NCBI GenBank assembly: GCA_020634755.1
Contig: JACKBC010000010.1
Location: 97,801 to 161,800 of the forward strand
Length of the DNA: 64,000 nt
Source of the DNA: Caldilineaceae bacterium
GTDB taxonomy: Bacteria; Chloroflexota; Anaerolineae; Caldilineales; Caldilineaceae
Direction of reading: 5' to 3'
The position numbers were made by a program, and so were the translations under genes. The notes under the pieces were generated by a model. The model had not been told where the DNA came from. It searched no databases and was given only the letters and a program-made list of their open reading frames with translations. Below, one piece after another: positions 24,713-32,195 of this stretch. How positions within the stretch are numbered: position 1 is the stretch's first letter; the number at the start of each line of letters is the position of its first letter.

Positions 24713-26536
24713 TTAGCTCGTCAGCGTCACGCGATCCAGGTCCACCAGCCCGGGAATGCGGCTGACATCGGGGAAATTCACCTCGTTGCGATAGACCAGC
24801 GTGTCGAGCGGATGGTGGGTGAAGACGGCCGCGACTTTGTCCGAGGTAATTTGGTTGGCTTTTTGCACCAACTCTTTGCGTTTATCGGGTTCAGAGATGG
24901 TGCGCTGTTCGTCGGTCAGCGCATCTACTTCGGCATCGGAGAAGAAGCCAAAGGGCATTTCATCCACGTTGCGATTGGGGCCGTTAAATTTGGATGAGGT
25001 CTGCATCCAGTCGACCAGGCCGTCGTCGGGATCGTAGTCGCCACCGGACCCCAGACGCATCAAATCGTAATTCATCGAGTTGCCATCCTCAATCAGCACG
25101 GTGAAATCCTTGATGTCCAACTCAATGTCAATGTTCAAATTCTGTTTGTACATGTTGACAATGATTTCCCCTTCGCGGCGACCGGCTGGCGTGGTGAGCA
25201 GCTTGAGCGTGGGAATACCTTCGCCGTTGGGGAAGCCGGCATCGGCCAAAAGCTGCTGCGCCGCCTCCACATCAAAACGCTGTTCGCTCACTTCATTTAT
25301 GGCGGTGTCGAAGAAGAAGCGCATGGCCGGGTTGATGGTGCCAAAGCCTGGGCTGCCCCGCCCAAAGAGGGCGCGTTCAATAAAATCATCGCGGTCAAAC
25401 GCCTTGGCAATGGCCAGCCGTACTTTGAACCCATTTTCCTGCTTTAATTCATCTACCGATTTATTAAAGTCGGTGACCACAAAGGGCTCGCGCCAGGGGT
25501 TGATAAACATAGACTGAAAGCCCGGTCCGGTGACGTCGGAAACGGTGAGGTCGGCGTTGGCGACAAAGCGGTCGATGAGCTCGGCCGGCGCACCATTGCC
25601 ACCGATCAGATGGATATCACCAGCTTCAATGGCGGCGGCCAGGGGCTCCGGTTCGGGAATGGGAATAAAGGTGACCTTGTCCAGCTTGGGCCGTTCGGGG
25701 TCATAATAGTCGGCAAAGCGCTCAATGGTGAGTCCTTGGCCCAGCTGATGCTCAGTCACCATAAAGGGGCCGGTGCCGACCGGCGTCAGGCCATACTGTT
25801 CTAGGCCCATCTCTTCGATGGCGCGCTGGTTGACAATGGTCATGGCGCGGCCGCTGGCGCGTTCCAACGACTTGACCAGCAGCGAAGCTTGCGGTTTTTC
25901 CAGGACTAATTTTACAGTGAGGTCGTCTACTTTTTGCACGTCGGTGATATTGGCGATGACTGCGGAATGAATCGACTGCTCTGGGTCTTTGGAGCGATTA
26001 TAGGTGTAGACCACGTCATCGGCAGTCAGTGGATCGCCATTGTGCCAGGTAACGCCTGGGCGCAGGACAAAAGTCCATTCCAGCCCATCTTCGCTTACTT
26101 CCCAGCTTTCGGCCAGGTCGCCTTCCGCGGTCAGGTCGGCGTTGATGTGGGTCAGCCCGCTGAGCACGTTGGACGCGATCTGGAATTGCAGCACCTGGTT
26201 GATCTGCGCCGGATCTAGCGTGGTGATTTCGGCGGTGCCGCCCCAACCGCAGGTCATTTCGCCGCCGCTGGAAGCCGCCGCTTCTTCTGTGGTTCCCGCT
26301 TGGGTGCTGCTCTCGCCAGCAGGCGCCGCCGCCGGTGCGCACGCCGTTAGGATGTCCGTCAGCGAAAGGGCGCCGGCCGCGGCCAACAGCCGCAGCACCG
26401 TGCGTCGACCCAGCTTGGGGCCGGCGAGTTCTTCTCGGCGCAGCCCAAAGAGCGGGTCTTGGCGGTCGTAATCATACGCCGCGGCCAGCTCGCGTTCAGC
26501 CTGGTCAATCTGATTTTTGTCATACGGGTGAGTCAT
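24713..26536 (-). CDS. ABC transporter solute-binding lipoprotein, family 5 (dipeptide/oligopeptide type)
   Basis: This 607-residue binding protein has an unusually long N-terminal cytoplasmic stretch (about 43 residues) before GRRTVLRLLAAAGALSLT and a lipobox LTAC (Cys66), a twin-arginine-type lipoprotein signal. The mature part has SBP5 features: ITTLDPAQINQVLQ, LAESWEVSEDGLEWTFVLRP, VTWHNGDPLTADDVVYTYNR and KVRLAIAKAFDRDDFIERA. AAAGGAGA precedes the start at 26536. Such proteins capture peptides, nickel chelates or sugars outside the membrane. No cognate permease or ATPase gene lies in the window, so it is an orphan receptor or works with a remote permease. The neighbour at 26636 is unrelated in function. 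Confidence 0.93.
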   Translation of the reverse strand: MTHPYDKNQIDQAERELAAAYDYDRQDPLFGLRREELAGPKLGRRTVLRLLAAAGALSLTDILTACAPAAAPAGESSTQAGTTEEAAASSGGEMTCGWGGTAEITTLDPAQINQVLQFQIASNVLSGLTHINADLTAEGDLAESWEVSEDGLEWTFVLRPGVTWHNGDPLTADDVVYTYNRSKDPEQSIHSAVIANITDVQKVDDLTVKLVLEKPQASLLVKSLERASGRAMTIVNQRAIEEMGLEQYGLTPVGTGPFMVTEHQLGQGLTIERFADYYDPERPKLDKVTFIPIPEPEPLAAAIEAGDIHLIGGNGAPAELIDRFVANADLTVSDVTGPGFQSMFINPWREPFVVTDFNKSVDELKQENGFKVRLAIAKAFDRDDFIERALFGRGSPGFGTINPAMRFFFDTAINEVSEQRFDVEAAQQLLADAGFPNGEGIPTLKLLTTPAGRREGEIIVNMYKQNLNIDIELDIKDFTVLIEDGNSMNYDLMRLGSGGDYDPDDGLVDWMQTSSKFNGPNRNVDEMPFGFFSDAEVDALTDEQRTISEPDKRKELVQKANQITSDKVAAVFTHHPLDTLVYRNEVNFPDVSRIPGLVDLDRVTLTS

Positions 26537-26555
26537 TGGGGTCTCCTTTAAATAA

Positions 26556-26634
26556 CGGGGGTGATTGGGTAATTGGGTAATGGTTGATGGGGAGATCGCA
26601 GCGAACCCAGTCAACCAATGACCCAATCAACAAC
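26556..26634. repeat. Intercistronic word repeat W5
   Basis: GATTGGGTAATTGGGTAATGG words on the left face CCAGTCAACCAATGACCCAAT-type words on the right (both shortened here). The halves are imperfect inverted copies, so the gap can fold into one hairpin. It exactly fills the space between the baeRF-like gene and the binding-protein gene. Confidence 0.75.
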
Positions 26635-26635
26635 T

Positions 26636-27721
26636 TTAATATCGCGTCAATGCGCCGATCTTGCCCAGCTTCTCCAGATCTTCGTGCTGCTCTAGCACGG
26701 TGACGCTAATGCCTTGGACCATGGCCCGGCGCAGTACGCTATCTACGGCGTCTGGCAGCTTTTGGACTTTGCCGCTTTGCAGGTCACTTTCCTCTGTTAA
26801 GTCCAGCAGAATGTAGCCGCTATCGACAAAGCGATAGGCCGGCTGTACAAAGTCGGCCAGCGTAACCACATGCTGCGCACGGCCATTTTGCACGGCGGTG
26901 AGCGTTTCGGCGAGCCCAGCCACGGCGTTGCCCTCTTTATGTACGGTGGTCACAACGCTATCGGCGACAGATTGCGCTTCAGTTTTGGCTGCTTGCAGCG
27001 CCACGGCCAGCGCCTTCTCGCTCACTTCAGTCGAATTGGCATTGGAATCGACGGCGATTTGGCCCACGACCATGCTGCGCAATCGATGTGAAAGCAAGTC
27101 GCGAAAGCGGGCCACATTCTTTTCCGTGCCGGCCAAAATCAGGCGGCGCGTGTTGTTTTTGCGGTAAAAGTCTTCGGCCAGCTCGGCGGCGTCTTGCAAG
27201 TTTTGGCGCGCCTGTTCGGCTTCGCGGCGCTGGAAGTTGGCCGCGGACCAGCCACCGGCCTTGTGTGATTTCACCTCTTCCCCCAGATAGCCTTGCACCG
27301 CTTCCATTTGGCCCATATTAAACACATAGAGCCGGGCGCCGATCTGCTCGACCTGAATGACGCCGTAGCGTTCGTATGTATCAATCAGCATGGCCAGTTG
27401 GCGCACGTAAGGGCGACGGCCCACCAGCACGCTGTCTTCCATGGGCAGCAAAAAGCTGTGCGCCCACCAAAAATCTTGAGCTGCGCAGCTAAACATGACA
27501 ATGCCGCGGCCCTGCCAGTTGTAGCCCATTTCCACATAGTTTTGCACGCGCTGGATGTCTTCGGCGTTCGCACCTTCTGCTTTGCCCAGCAGGTTGCGCA
27601 GCGCCAGCTTATATTTTTCTGGTGAGCGCCGGTGTGGGTCCACGTTGAGGTAGATGCTCAACACGGGGTGTTCGGCGCTTTCAAACTCAATGGCCTGGCG
27701 AATTTCCATATCGGTCAACAT
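26636..27721 (-). CDS. Vms1/baeRF (bacterial eRF1-like) family protein
   Basis: This 361-residue cytoplasmic protein matches the bacterial/archaeal eRF1-like (baeRF, Vms1/Ankzf1-related) families: LSIYLNVDPHRRSPEKYKLA near the N-terminus, VGRRPYVRQLAMLIDTYERY, the loop HKAGGWSAANFQRREAEQ at about 153-170, then RRLILAGTEKNVARFRDLL and a C-terminal eRF1-domain-3/Pelota-like part (VVTLADFVQPAYRF). Relatives release peptides from stalled ribosomes or peptidyl-tRNA. In the families I recall, the loop reads GGxSQxR with a catalytic Gln; here Ala160 takes that place, so catalysis is doubtful. AGGAGAG lies about 8 bases before the start. A ribosome-rescue or stress role is inferred. Confidence 0.85.
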   Translation of the reverse strand: MLTDMEIRQAIEFESAEHPVLSIYLNVDPHRRSPEKYKLALRNLLGKAEGANAEDIQRVQNYVEMGYNWQGRGIVMFSCAAQDFWWAHSFLLPMEDSVLVGRRPYVRQLAMLIDTYERYGVIQVEQIGARLYVFNMGQMEAVQGYLGEEVKSHKAGGWSAANFQRREAEQARQNLQDAAELAEDFYRKNNTRRLILAGTEKNVARFRDLLSHRLRSMVVGQIAVDSNANSTEVSEKALAVALQAAKTEAQSVADSVVTTVHKEGNAVAGLAETLTAVQNGRAQHVVTLADFVQPAYRFVDSGYILLDLTEESDLQSGKVQKLPDAVDSVLRRAMVQGISVTVLEQHEDLEKLGKIGALTRY

Positions 27722-27960
27722 AGCATTCTCTCCTATTCGTTAGAACTCATGGCATGGCCGTTGTGGAGCAAAAGCATCTCGGCGAAGTCATCTTCTGAGG
27801 TAGGACTGAGCACAACCGCCATTATACAAGTCGTATTCGTTTGGATAGAGCTAATGATTTACGCTCGCGGGTATCATAAAGGAAGTTTGTTATCTGCTTG
27901 ACGTTAATAACGAGTAATGCCGAAATCATCAACACCATGGCAGCGTACTGAGTATATCCC

Positions 27961-28036
27961 GACTTACGCAGCACCGTGGCTTGTCAAGGTAGCAAAGCGT
28001 GGTTGACCAGCCAACTTCCCTGGCCCGACGTAAGTC
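27961..28036. repeat. Dispersed repeat family J, copy 2
   Basis: The terminal inverted repeats are GACTTACG and CGTAAGTC, with a GCAGCACC motif inside the left end. It lies in a 704-base gap (27722-28425) without genes, which also holds a fragment of family E at about 27808, a family-D hairpin and a family-C repeat. Confidence 0.65.
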
Positions 28037-28166
28037 TTATAGAGTGCCAGCATCTGAGGAAAAGATCGAGCTGAGCGCAAGAATTCTACCTGAAAGGTAT
28101 CACTTTCCTGCGTTGTTGTCAATTGCGCTAAAAATGCATGGGGCGGGGTGGGAATTTAGATGAGGT

Positions 28167-28213
28167 GTGCAGGAGAAGTTCGACTTCTCTCAGAAGTCGA
28201 ACTTCTCCTGCAC
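28167..28213. repeat. Perfect hairpin, family D, copy 1
   Basis: Positions 28167-28188 and 28192-28213 are perfect 22-bp inverted arms with a 3-base loop; the arm core is AGAAGTTCGACTTCT, itself palindromic. A shorter copy is at 49404-49436. Confidence 0.95.
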
Positions 28214-28362
28214 AGCACTGATGGAAGTGAACGAATTAAATCGGTAAACGACCGCCCTAGTTGAAACCAGCGCCTGACAGCCAAAGTACGCTCAAGCGCA
28301 CGCTAGAAACAGCCTGCTTGAGCAGGCTTCCGCTAGCAGAGGCAGGCTTCAGCCTGTGACAT
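28214..28362. repeat. Dispersed repeat family C, copy 1
   Basis: This repeat of about 149 bases opens with GATGGAAGT and AATTAAATCGGTAA, continues through CAGCCAAAGTACGCT and ends in the palindromic words GCCTGCTTGAGCAGGC and CAGGCTTCAGCCTG. A second copy is at 50688-50839. Confidence 0.85.
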
Positions 28363-28425
28363 CTATTCCCGAAACAATTTATGAATGTCCATAAGTGCGT
28401 AACAAATGTTTAATTGTTGAGTGGG

Positions 28426-29481
28426 CTATGCCTTTTGATGTTTGGAGCGCAGCGGAATGTATTTGTGATCCAAATTATGATGGGCGGTGATAAAGCGTAC
28501 GGTGCGGTTGCGCACGCGCATGAGAACAGAATGGGTAATGGCCATGCGCCCGGTGACGGTCATGCCATCCAAGAATGGGCTTTCCAAAATGCCGGTGGCG
28601 GCAAAGAGAATGTCATCGCCGCGCGCCAGGTCTTTGGAGAGATAGATGTGATCCAGCTTGTCGCCCCAGCCAATGTCGATGAGGGAAGCCTTTTCCTCCT
28701 CATCGCGCGGCCAGATTTTGGCTTGCAGACCGCCACCCAAGCAGCGCATGCCGGCAGCGGATAACACGCCTTCCGGGGCGCCGCCAATGCCCAAATAGAG
28801 GTCGATGCCGGCGCCAGGCATGGCCGGCGCCAGGGCGGCTGTAATATCGCCGTCGGAGACCATGCGCAGATTGGCGCCCAGCGAGCGCACTGCTTCGACA
28901 ATGTGCGCGTTGCGCGGCCGATCCAGCAGCATGACCACCACGTCATGCACCTCTTTGGAGAGCAGACGGGCGGCCAGGTGGATGGTCTCTTCAATGGGCG
29001 TGTCCACGCTGAGCGGCAAGCTGGGGTCGCGCACAAATGCATCGCGGATGGCCGGGCCATATGAAAGCTTGTTCATGTAAAAAGCGGGAATATCGAGCAG
29101 CCCGGTGGGCTCGTCGCCTTCGTCGGTTGGGTCTACATGCAGCGAGGCGGCAATGCAGCTGATGGCATTGGGCAATCCCTTGCTCAAGTTGGTGGTGCCA
29201 TCAATGGGATCCAGCGCAATATTGAGCCGCATGGCTCCTTCCACCCATGTGCCGACCTTTTCTCCTTTGAAGAGGCCCGGCGCGTTATCCTTAATGCCTT
29301 CGCCGATAACCACTTCACCCGCTACATCTATCTGATCAAACGTGCCGCGGATGGCATCGGAAGCCGCGGCATCCGCGGCTTCTTTATTGCCGCGGCCAAT
29401 CCAGGTGAAGCAATTTAGTGCACCCGCCTCGGTGGCGCGTACAATATCCAATCCCAACGTTCGTTCAATATTTGTGCTCAT
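28426..29481 (-). CDS. glpX: Class II fructose-1,6-bisphosphatase (GlpX family)
   Basis: This 351-residue enzyme hydrolyses fructose 1,6-bisphosphate to fructose 6-phosphate in gluconeogenesis. GlpX signatures are complete: ARATEAGALNC-like VRATEAGALNCFTWIGRG, NKEAADAAASDAIR, VVIGEGIKDNAP (metal-binding Glu), then LDPIDGTTNLSKG (the lithium-sensitive phosphatase motif), DRPRNAHIVEAVRSLGA and GIGGAPEGVLSAAGMRCLGG. AAAGGAG precedes the start at 29481; the ATG at 29499 is less likely. The gene stands alone between repeat-filled gaps. Length and motifs are normal, so it is probably the housekeeping enzyme or its only copy nearby. Confidence 0.96.
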   Translation of the reverse strand: MSTNIERTLGLDIVRATEAGALNCFTWIGRGNKEAADAAASDAIRGTFDQIDVAGEVVIGEGIKDNAPGLFKGEKVGTWVEGAMRLNIALDPIDGTTNLSKGLPNAISCIAASLHVDPTDEGDEPTGLLDIPAFYMNKLSYGPAIRDAFVRDPSLPLSVDTPIEETIHLAARLLSKEVHDVVVMLLDRPRNAHIVEAVRSLGANLRMVSDGDITAALAPAMPGAGIDLYLGIGGAPEGVLSAAGMRCLGGGLQAKIWPRDEEEKASLIDIGWGDKLDHIYLSKDLARGDDILFAATGILESPFLDGMTVTGRMAITHSVLMRVRNRTVRFITAHHNLDHKYIPLRSKHQKA

Positions 29482-29506
29482 ACGTACTCCTTTGTACATA
29501 GCTAAT

Positions 29507-29586
29507 TGTCTGGCCGCTTAATTTTTAGAAATTCCGTATGACTTTGGCTCAAGTTGTGATTTCTAAAAATTAAATGTACGCGGCAC
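29507..29586. repeat. Dispersed repeat family B, copy 2
   Basis: An 80-base copy running from TTGTCTGGCCGC to GTACGCGGCAC, with inner arms TTAATTTTTAGAAAT and ATTTCTAAAAATTAA. It lies upstream of glpX and downstream of the soxD-like gene. Confidence 0.88.
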
Positions 29587-29611
29587 TAGTTTGGTTGAAC
29601 AGGAAAACTTC

Positions 29612-29854
29612 CTACCCTCTTTCCACAATTTCATCTGTACGTGTGTCGCGGTGGATGCGTACCCAGCGGCGGCAGCCATAGGTGTGAAACCAGGCTTCAA
29701 GCTGTACGCCTTCTGGATTGGTGCGCATAAAGGCGCGATCCAGGTCGCGGGCATCTGGGTCGGTTATTTCATCAGGTACAGAGGGAATTTCGCCATACAT
29801 AAATTCTTGAATGGGGCGCGGCCCACAATGGGGACACGGAATGTTGATGTTCAT
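29612..29854 (-). CDS. soxD: Sarcosine oxidase delta subunit family protein (orphan)
   Basis: This 80-residue protein has the SoxD pattern: a Cys pair in CPHCGPRPIQEFMYGE near the N-terminus and, near the end, WFHTYGCRRWVRIHRDT, which supplies a third Cys and conserved Trp/Arg residues. In heterotetrameric sarcosine oxidase the delta subunit binds zinc and helps hold the complex. The alpha, beta and gamma genes are not in this window, so the protein may serve a remote complex or a related amine oxidase. The start at 29854 has GCGGAG upstream; the ATG at 29893 would add a tail lacking similarity. Repeat B is found immediately downstream. Confidence 0.87.
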   Translation of the reverse strand: MNINIPCPHCGPRPIQEFMYGEIPSVPDEITDPDARDLDRAFMRTNPEGVQLEAWFHTYGCRRWVRIHRDTRTDEIVERG

Positions 29855-29879
29855 GCGCGCTCCGCAAGCAATATCAGTA

Positions 29880-29957
29880 GATCGCAATGCCAAGAGAGAG
29901 GGCTGGAATCGTATCGGGACCGATGCCTATATTGCCAATCCTGTTGCGGTATACTGA
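29880..29957. repeat. Dispersed repeat family F, copy 1
   Basis: A copy sharing GATCGCAA, ATCGGGACCGATGCCTA, TTGCCAA and GTTGCGGTATACTGA with 45881-45960 and 54576-54652. It is diverged. The gap 29855-30604 also contains a short transcription unit (30099-30240) and repeat B copy 3. Confidence 0.6.
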
Positions 29958-30098
29958 AAATGAAGTTGATAGAGTTACGCAGTGCCAGTGGCGCGCCAAC
30001 AGAGGGAATTGCATTGGCCAGTTGGCAAGTATGCGTGCAGCAAGAAAGCGATATTATATCATAGAGGATACAGTTGCCTAAACTGCTTCCTCAACGAC

Positions 30099-30128
30099 TT
30101 GACAGTCATCCATTTTCTAGTCTACTAT
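30099..30128 (+). promoter_or_regulatory. Sigma-70-type promoter of a short transcription unit
   Basis: TTGACA (30099-30104) and TACTAT (30123-30128) with an 18-base spacer. Transcription would begin near 30135 and run through the 15-codon ORF to a U-run at about 30232. Confidence 0.6.
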
Positions 30129-30166
30129 GTGGGTCTAGTCTACGTGAGAGAGAAGGGATTTGCTTG

Positions 30167-30214
30167 ATGACGCAACTACCATCCCCCTATTATCTGGATC
30201 TATGCAAGCTCTAG
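30167..30214 (+). CDS. 15-residue small ORF / leader peptide candidate
   Basis: ATG at 30167 opens a short frame encoding MTQLPSPYYLDLCKL and stopping at 30212-30214. GAGAGAGAAGGGA lies 6-18 bases upstream as a good ribosome site, and a promoter is predicted about 40 bases upstream. The stop overlaps a GC-rich stretch followed by six T at 30232-30237, which looks like a weak terminator. No homology or function can be claimed. It may be a leader peptide, a free-standing small peptide or simply part of a small RNA. There is no gene directly downstream for about 360 bases, which argues against classical attenuation. Confidence 0.3.
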   Translation: MTQLPSPYYLDLCKL

Positions 30215-30238
30215 CCGCGGTGTGCTGGGGCTTTTTTA
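30215..30238 (+). terminator. Weak intrinsic terminator after the small ORF
   Basis: A GC-rich segment (CCGCGGTGTGCTGGGGC) is followed by TTTTTTATT. The stem (AGCC/GGCT with flanking AAGC/GCTT) is short and imperfect. Confidence 0.4.
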
Positions 30239-30265
30239 TTGTACCTATCCATGCGCCCCGGTTAC

Positions 30266-30345
30266 TTGTCTGGCCGCTTAATTTTTAGAATTCCCGTATC
30301 ACTTTTGTTCGAGCTGTGATTTCTAAAAATTAAATGTGCGCGTCG
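30266..30345. repeat. Dispersed repeat family B, copy 3
   Basis: An 80-base copy in the same orientation as 29507-29586, from TTGTCTGGCCGC to TGTGCGCGTCGC, with arms TTAATTTTTAGAA and TTCTAAAAATTAA. Confidence 0.88.
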
Positions 30346-30604
30346 CTACGGCTAGATAGGTATATTCAAAAAGGCAATGTCGTTAGAAGCCCGTCTGCCC
30401 TCGACTTAGCAGGCTATGTTGGTACAGGTTACGTGTGGCGAAGTATATAATTGGGCTCAACGGGATTTTGTGTGGTTGCTTCCAGGAAGAGGCCGAGATA
30501 GCTTTGGCTCGCGCAAAAGTGGCGACCGCCTCTTCCTGGCAGGGGATGTGGCCAGTGTGTCAACCACCTGAGATCCAAAAGAGTCTATAATGGGAGGGAT
30601 AAAT

Positions 30605-31138
30605 ATGAGACGTCGAATCTTGATTCCGCTAGATGGCACCGAGTTTCGCAGCCAAGCCTTGTCGGTTGTGCGTCGCGTTTTTGATCCTGAAACTACCGAC
30701 GTTTTTTTGCTGCTGGTGGAACCGATTGGCGGGTTGGACACTGAAGAGACGCGGCATTATCATGGCCTGGCCGAGGATATGTGGTATTACTCGGGCGGTA
30801 TCTATCACGAATTTGTCCTGGGCGAGCACGTTAATGTACGCGAAGAGCGTGCCGAACGGCTGCAAAAGGATGCGGTGCGCCTGCGCAAGGCGGGCTATCA
30901 CGTCTGTACGAAAATTCGCACGGGCGATCTGGCTGACAGCATCATTGAGGTTACGCAAACGTCTCACATTGACATCATTGCCATGGTCACCCGCGGCCGC
31001 ACAGGGCTTTCGCGCATGCTCTTTGGCAGCGTGGCCGATCAGGTATTGCGCAGCGTCTCCATTCCGGTCATGCTGCTGCGTTCGCCCGCCGGTGAACAAG
31101 AGGAGGTAGCGGCCAATCGCGTCGTAGCGTCTTTCTAA
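30605..31138 (+). CDS. Universal stress protein (UspA family)
   Basis: This 177-residue protein has one Usp domain. It starts MRRRILIPLDGTEFRSQALS, the beta-strand with the nucleotide-contacting Asp, and ends with the ATP-binding loop TRGRTGLSRMLFGSVADQVL followed by SVSIPVMLLRSPA, which keeps the G-x2-G-x9-G-S pattern of ATP-binding Usp proteins. Its middle part (residues about 50-80, YHGLAEDMWYYSGGIYHEFV) is longer than in minimal Usp. GGGAGGGA precedes the start at 30605; the ATG at 30590 is upstream of that site. It is cytoplasmic and probably stress-induced, with an unknown partner. It is convergent with the coiled-coil gene at 31171. Confidence 0.92.
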   Translation: MRRRILIPLDGTEFRSQALSVVRRVFDPETTDVFLLLVEPIGGLDTEETRHYHGLAEDMWYYSGGIYHEFVLGEHVNVREERAERLQKDAVRLRKAGYHVCTKIRTGDLADSIIEVTQTSHIDIIAMVTRGRTGLSRMLFGSVADQVLRSVSIPVMLLRSPAGEQEEVAANRVVASF

Positions 31139-31170
31139 TGGCGGCGGTCATCATCTCTTGTTGTTGCGAA

Positions 31171-31797
31171 CTACTGATTTTTATTTAAGGCTTCAATCTC
31201 ACCTTCTAGACTTTCCACCTTTTCACCGAGCGCGGCAATCTGCTGCTGGAGCGCAGTCAGCACCTGCACAAGCTGTTGCTCCGTATTCTCCGATTTGGGC
31301 GGGGTGGTGGGCGGCGCAAAGGGTGGCGTGAACCACCACGGCTGCCAAAACGAGACATTTTGCGTCTGCTCCAGCGTTTTGTCGAACTGTGCACGCAAGG
31401 CTTCAGTGTGCTGGATGGAGCGGTCGGCGGCCTGCTGCATGGCCTCCATCATCATGGTGGAGTAGCTGCTGGTAAATTTGTCCCACAATTTAAAGCTTTC
31501 GCGCAGCGCTTTTTGCTGATAGGTTTCCTGGCGGGCGGCGGCTTCTGCCCCCGCTTTGGCGGCACTGGGCTGGCTGAAGGTGGCTTTGCCCTTGGTGCTG
31601 TTGAGCGTTAAATCCATGAGCGACTGCTGTATAAACGCCATGGCGTCGGTGAAATCGGTAAAGTTGTGCTCTTTCCCGCTCTGCACATGCCGAATGTGAC
31701 CGCGCCACTCCACCCGCGGTTCACCAGGCACATCGTCCCACAGATCTTGCGTAAAGCGCACCAAAAAAGAGGCAATATCGCGTTGGCCTTTTTTCAT
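31171..31797 (-). CDS. Coiled-coil protein of unknown function
   Basis: I do not recognise the family with certainty. The 208-residue protein starts MKKGQRDIASFLVRFTQDLW, and residues about 20-58 look globular (VEWRGHIRHVQSGKEHNFTD). Residues about 90-150 are helical and phasin-like (KALRESFKLWDKFTSSYSTM). A proline-rich link WWFTPPFAPPTTPPKSE follows, then a leucine-zipper-like coiled coil (LVQVLTALQQQIAALGEKVE) to the end. GGGAGG precedes the start at 31797. The layout, a helical amphipathic domain, a Pro link and a C-terminal coil, recalls polyhydroxyalkanoate granule proteins such as phasins or PhaR/PhaE, but no synthase gene is nearby. No signal peptide is seen. Confidence 0.8.
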   Translation of the reverse strand: MKKGQRDIASFLVRFTQDLWDDVPGEPRVEWRGHIRHVQSGKEHNFTDFTDAMAFIQQSLMDLTLNSTKGKATFSQPSAAKAGAEAAARQETYQQKALRESFKLWDKFTSSYSTMMMEAMQQAADRSIQHTEALRAQFDKTLEQTQNVSFWQPWWFTPPFAPPTTPPKSENTEQQLVQVLTALQQQIAALGEKVESLEGEIEALNKNQ

Positions 31798-31860
31798 TTC
31801 ATCCTCCCATATCCGCTGCTGTGGCGAACCAGAAAAAGATTTTAGGACCTGTACGAGGGC

Positions 31861-31884
31861 GATAGTACGGCGCACAGAGCCATC
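31861..31884. repeat. Hairpin family E, single copy
   Basis: GATAGTACGGCGCACAGAGCCATC, shown here for its ends GAT...GCCATC and CGCACAGAG core, is a diverged copy of the family E unit seen at 13684. It lies just upstream of a mobile-type element. Confidence 0.5.
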
Positions 31885-31896
31885 TTAGAATTATAT

Positions 31897-32053
31897 GAGG
31901 GGTGTGCATAGTTCGATACTCGAGTGCAACATGTCTCGTAAACCCGCGTGCGACGCGCTGGCCGCCACGACGACTATTTTCCGGCTATTTTGCGGGCCAG
32001 TGCGACGCACGCTAATCGCCTCTGCGCAACTGAAACACGTATGCACACCCCTC
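31897..32053. mobile_element. Small non-autonomous element K, copy 1 (157 bp)
   Basis: The ends GAGGGGTGTGCAT and ATGCACACCCCTC are perfect 13-bp inverted repeats. The element is flanked by an exact 8-bp direct repeat AATTATAT (31889-31896 and 32054-32061), the expected target duplication. Inside are GTGCGACGC words also seen in elements H. It encodes no protein. A degraded second copy spans about 45502-45732. The gap 31798-32195 holds no gene. Confidence 0.9.
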
Positions 32054-32195
32054 AATTATATGTTGAAGCCATACCGCAACGGTGTTGACCATATAAGCAT
32101 TGGCCTTGTTTGGGGAATCTAGCGGTACTTTGGCTGGCGAGCAATCGGCTGTACACAGTGTAAAATCTTTGGGTAACTGTACAGTTGCGACCCGT

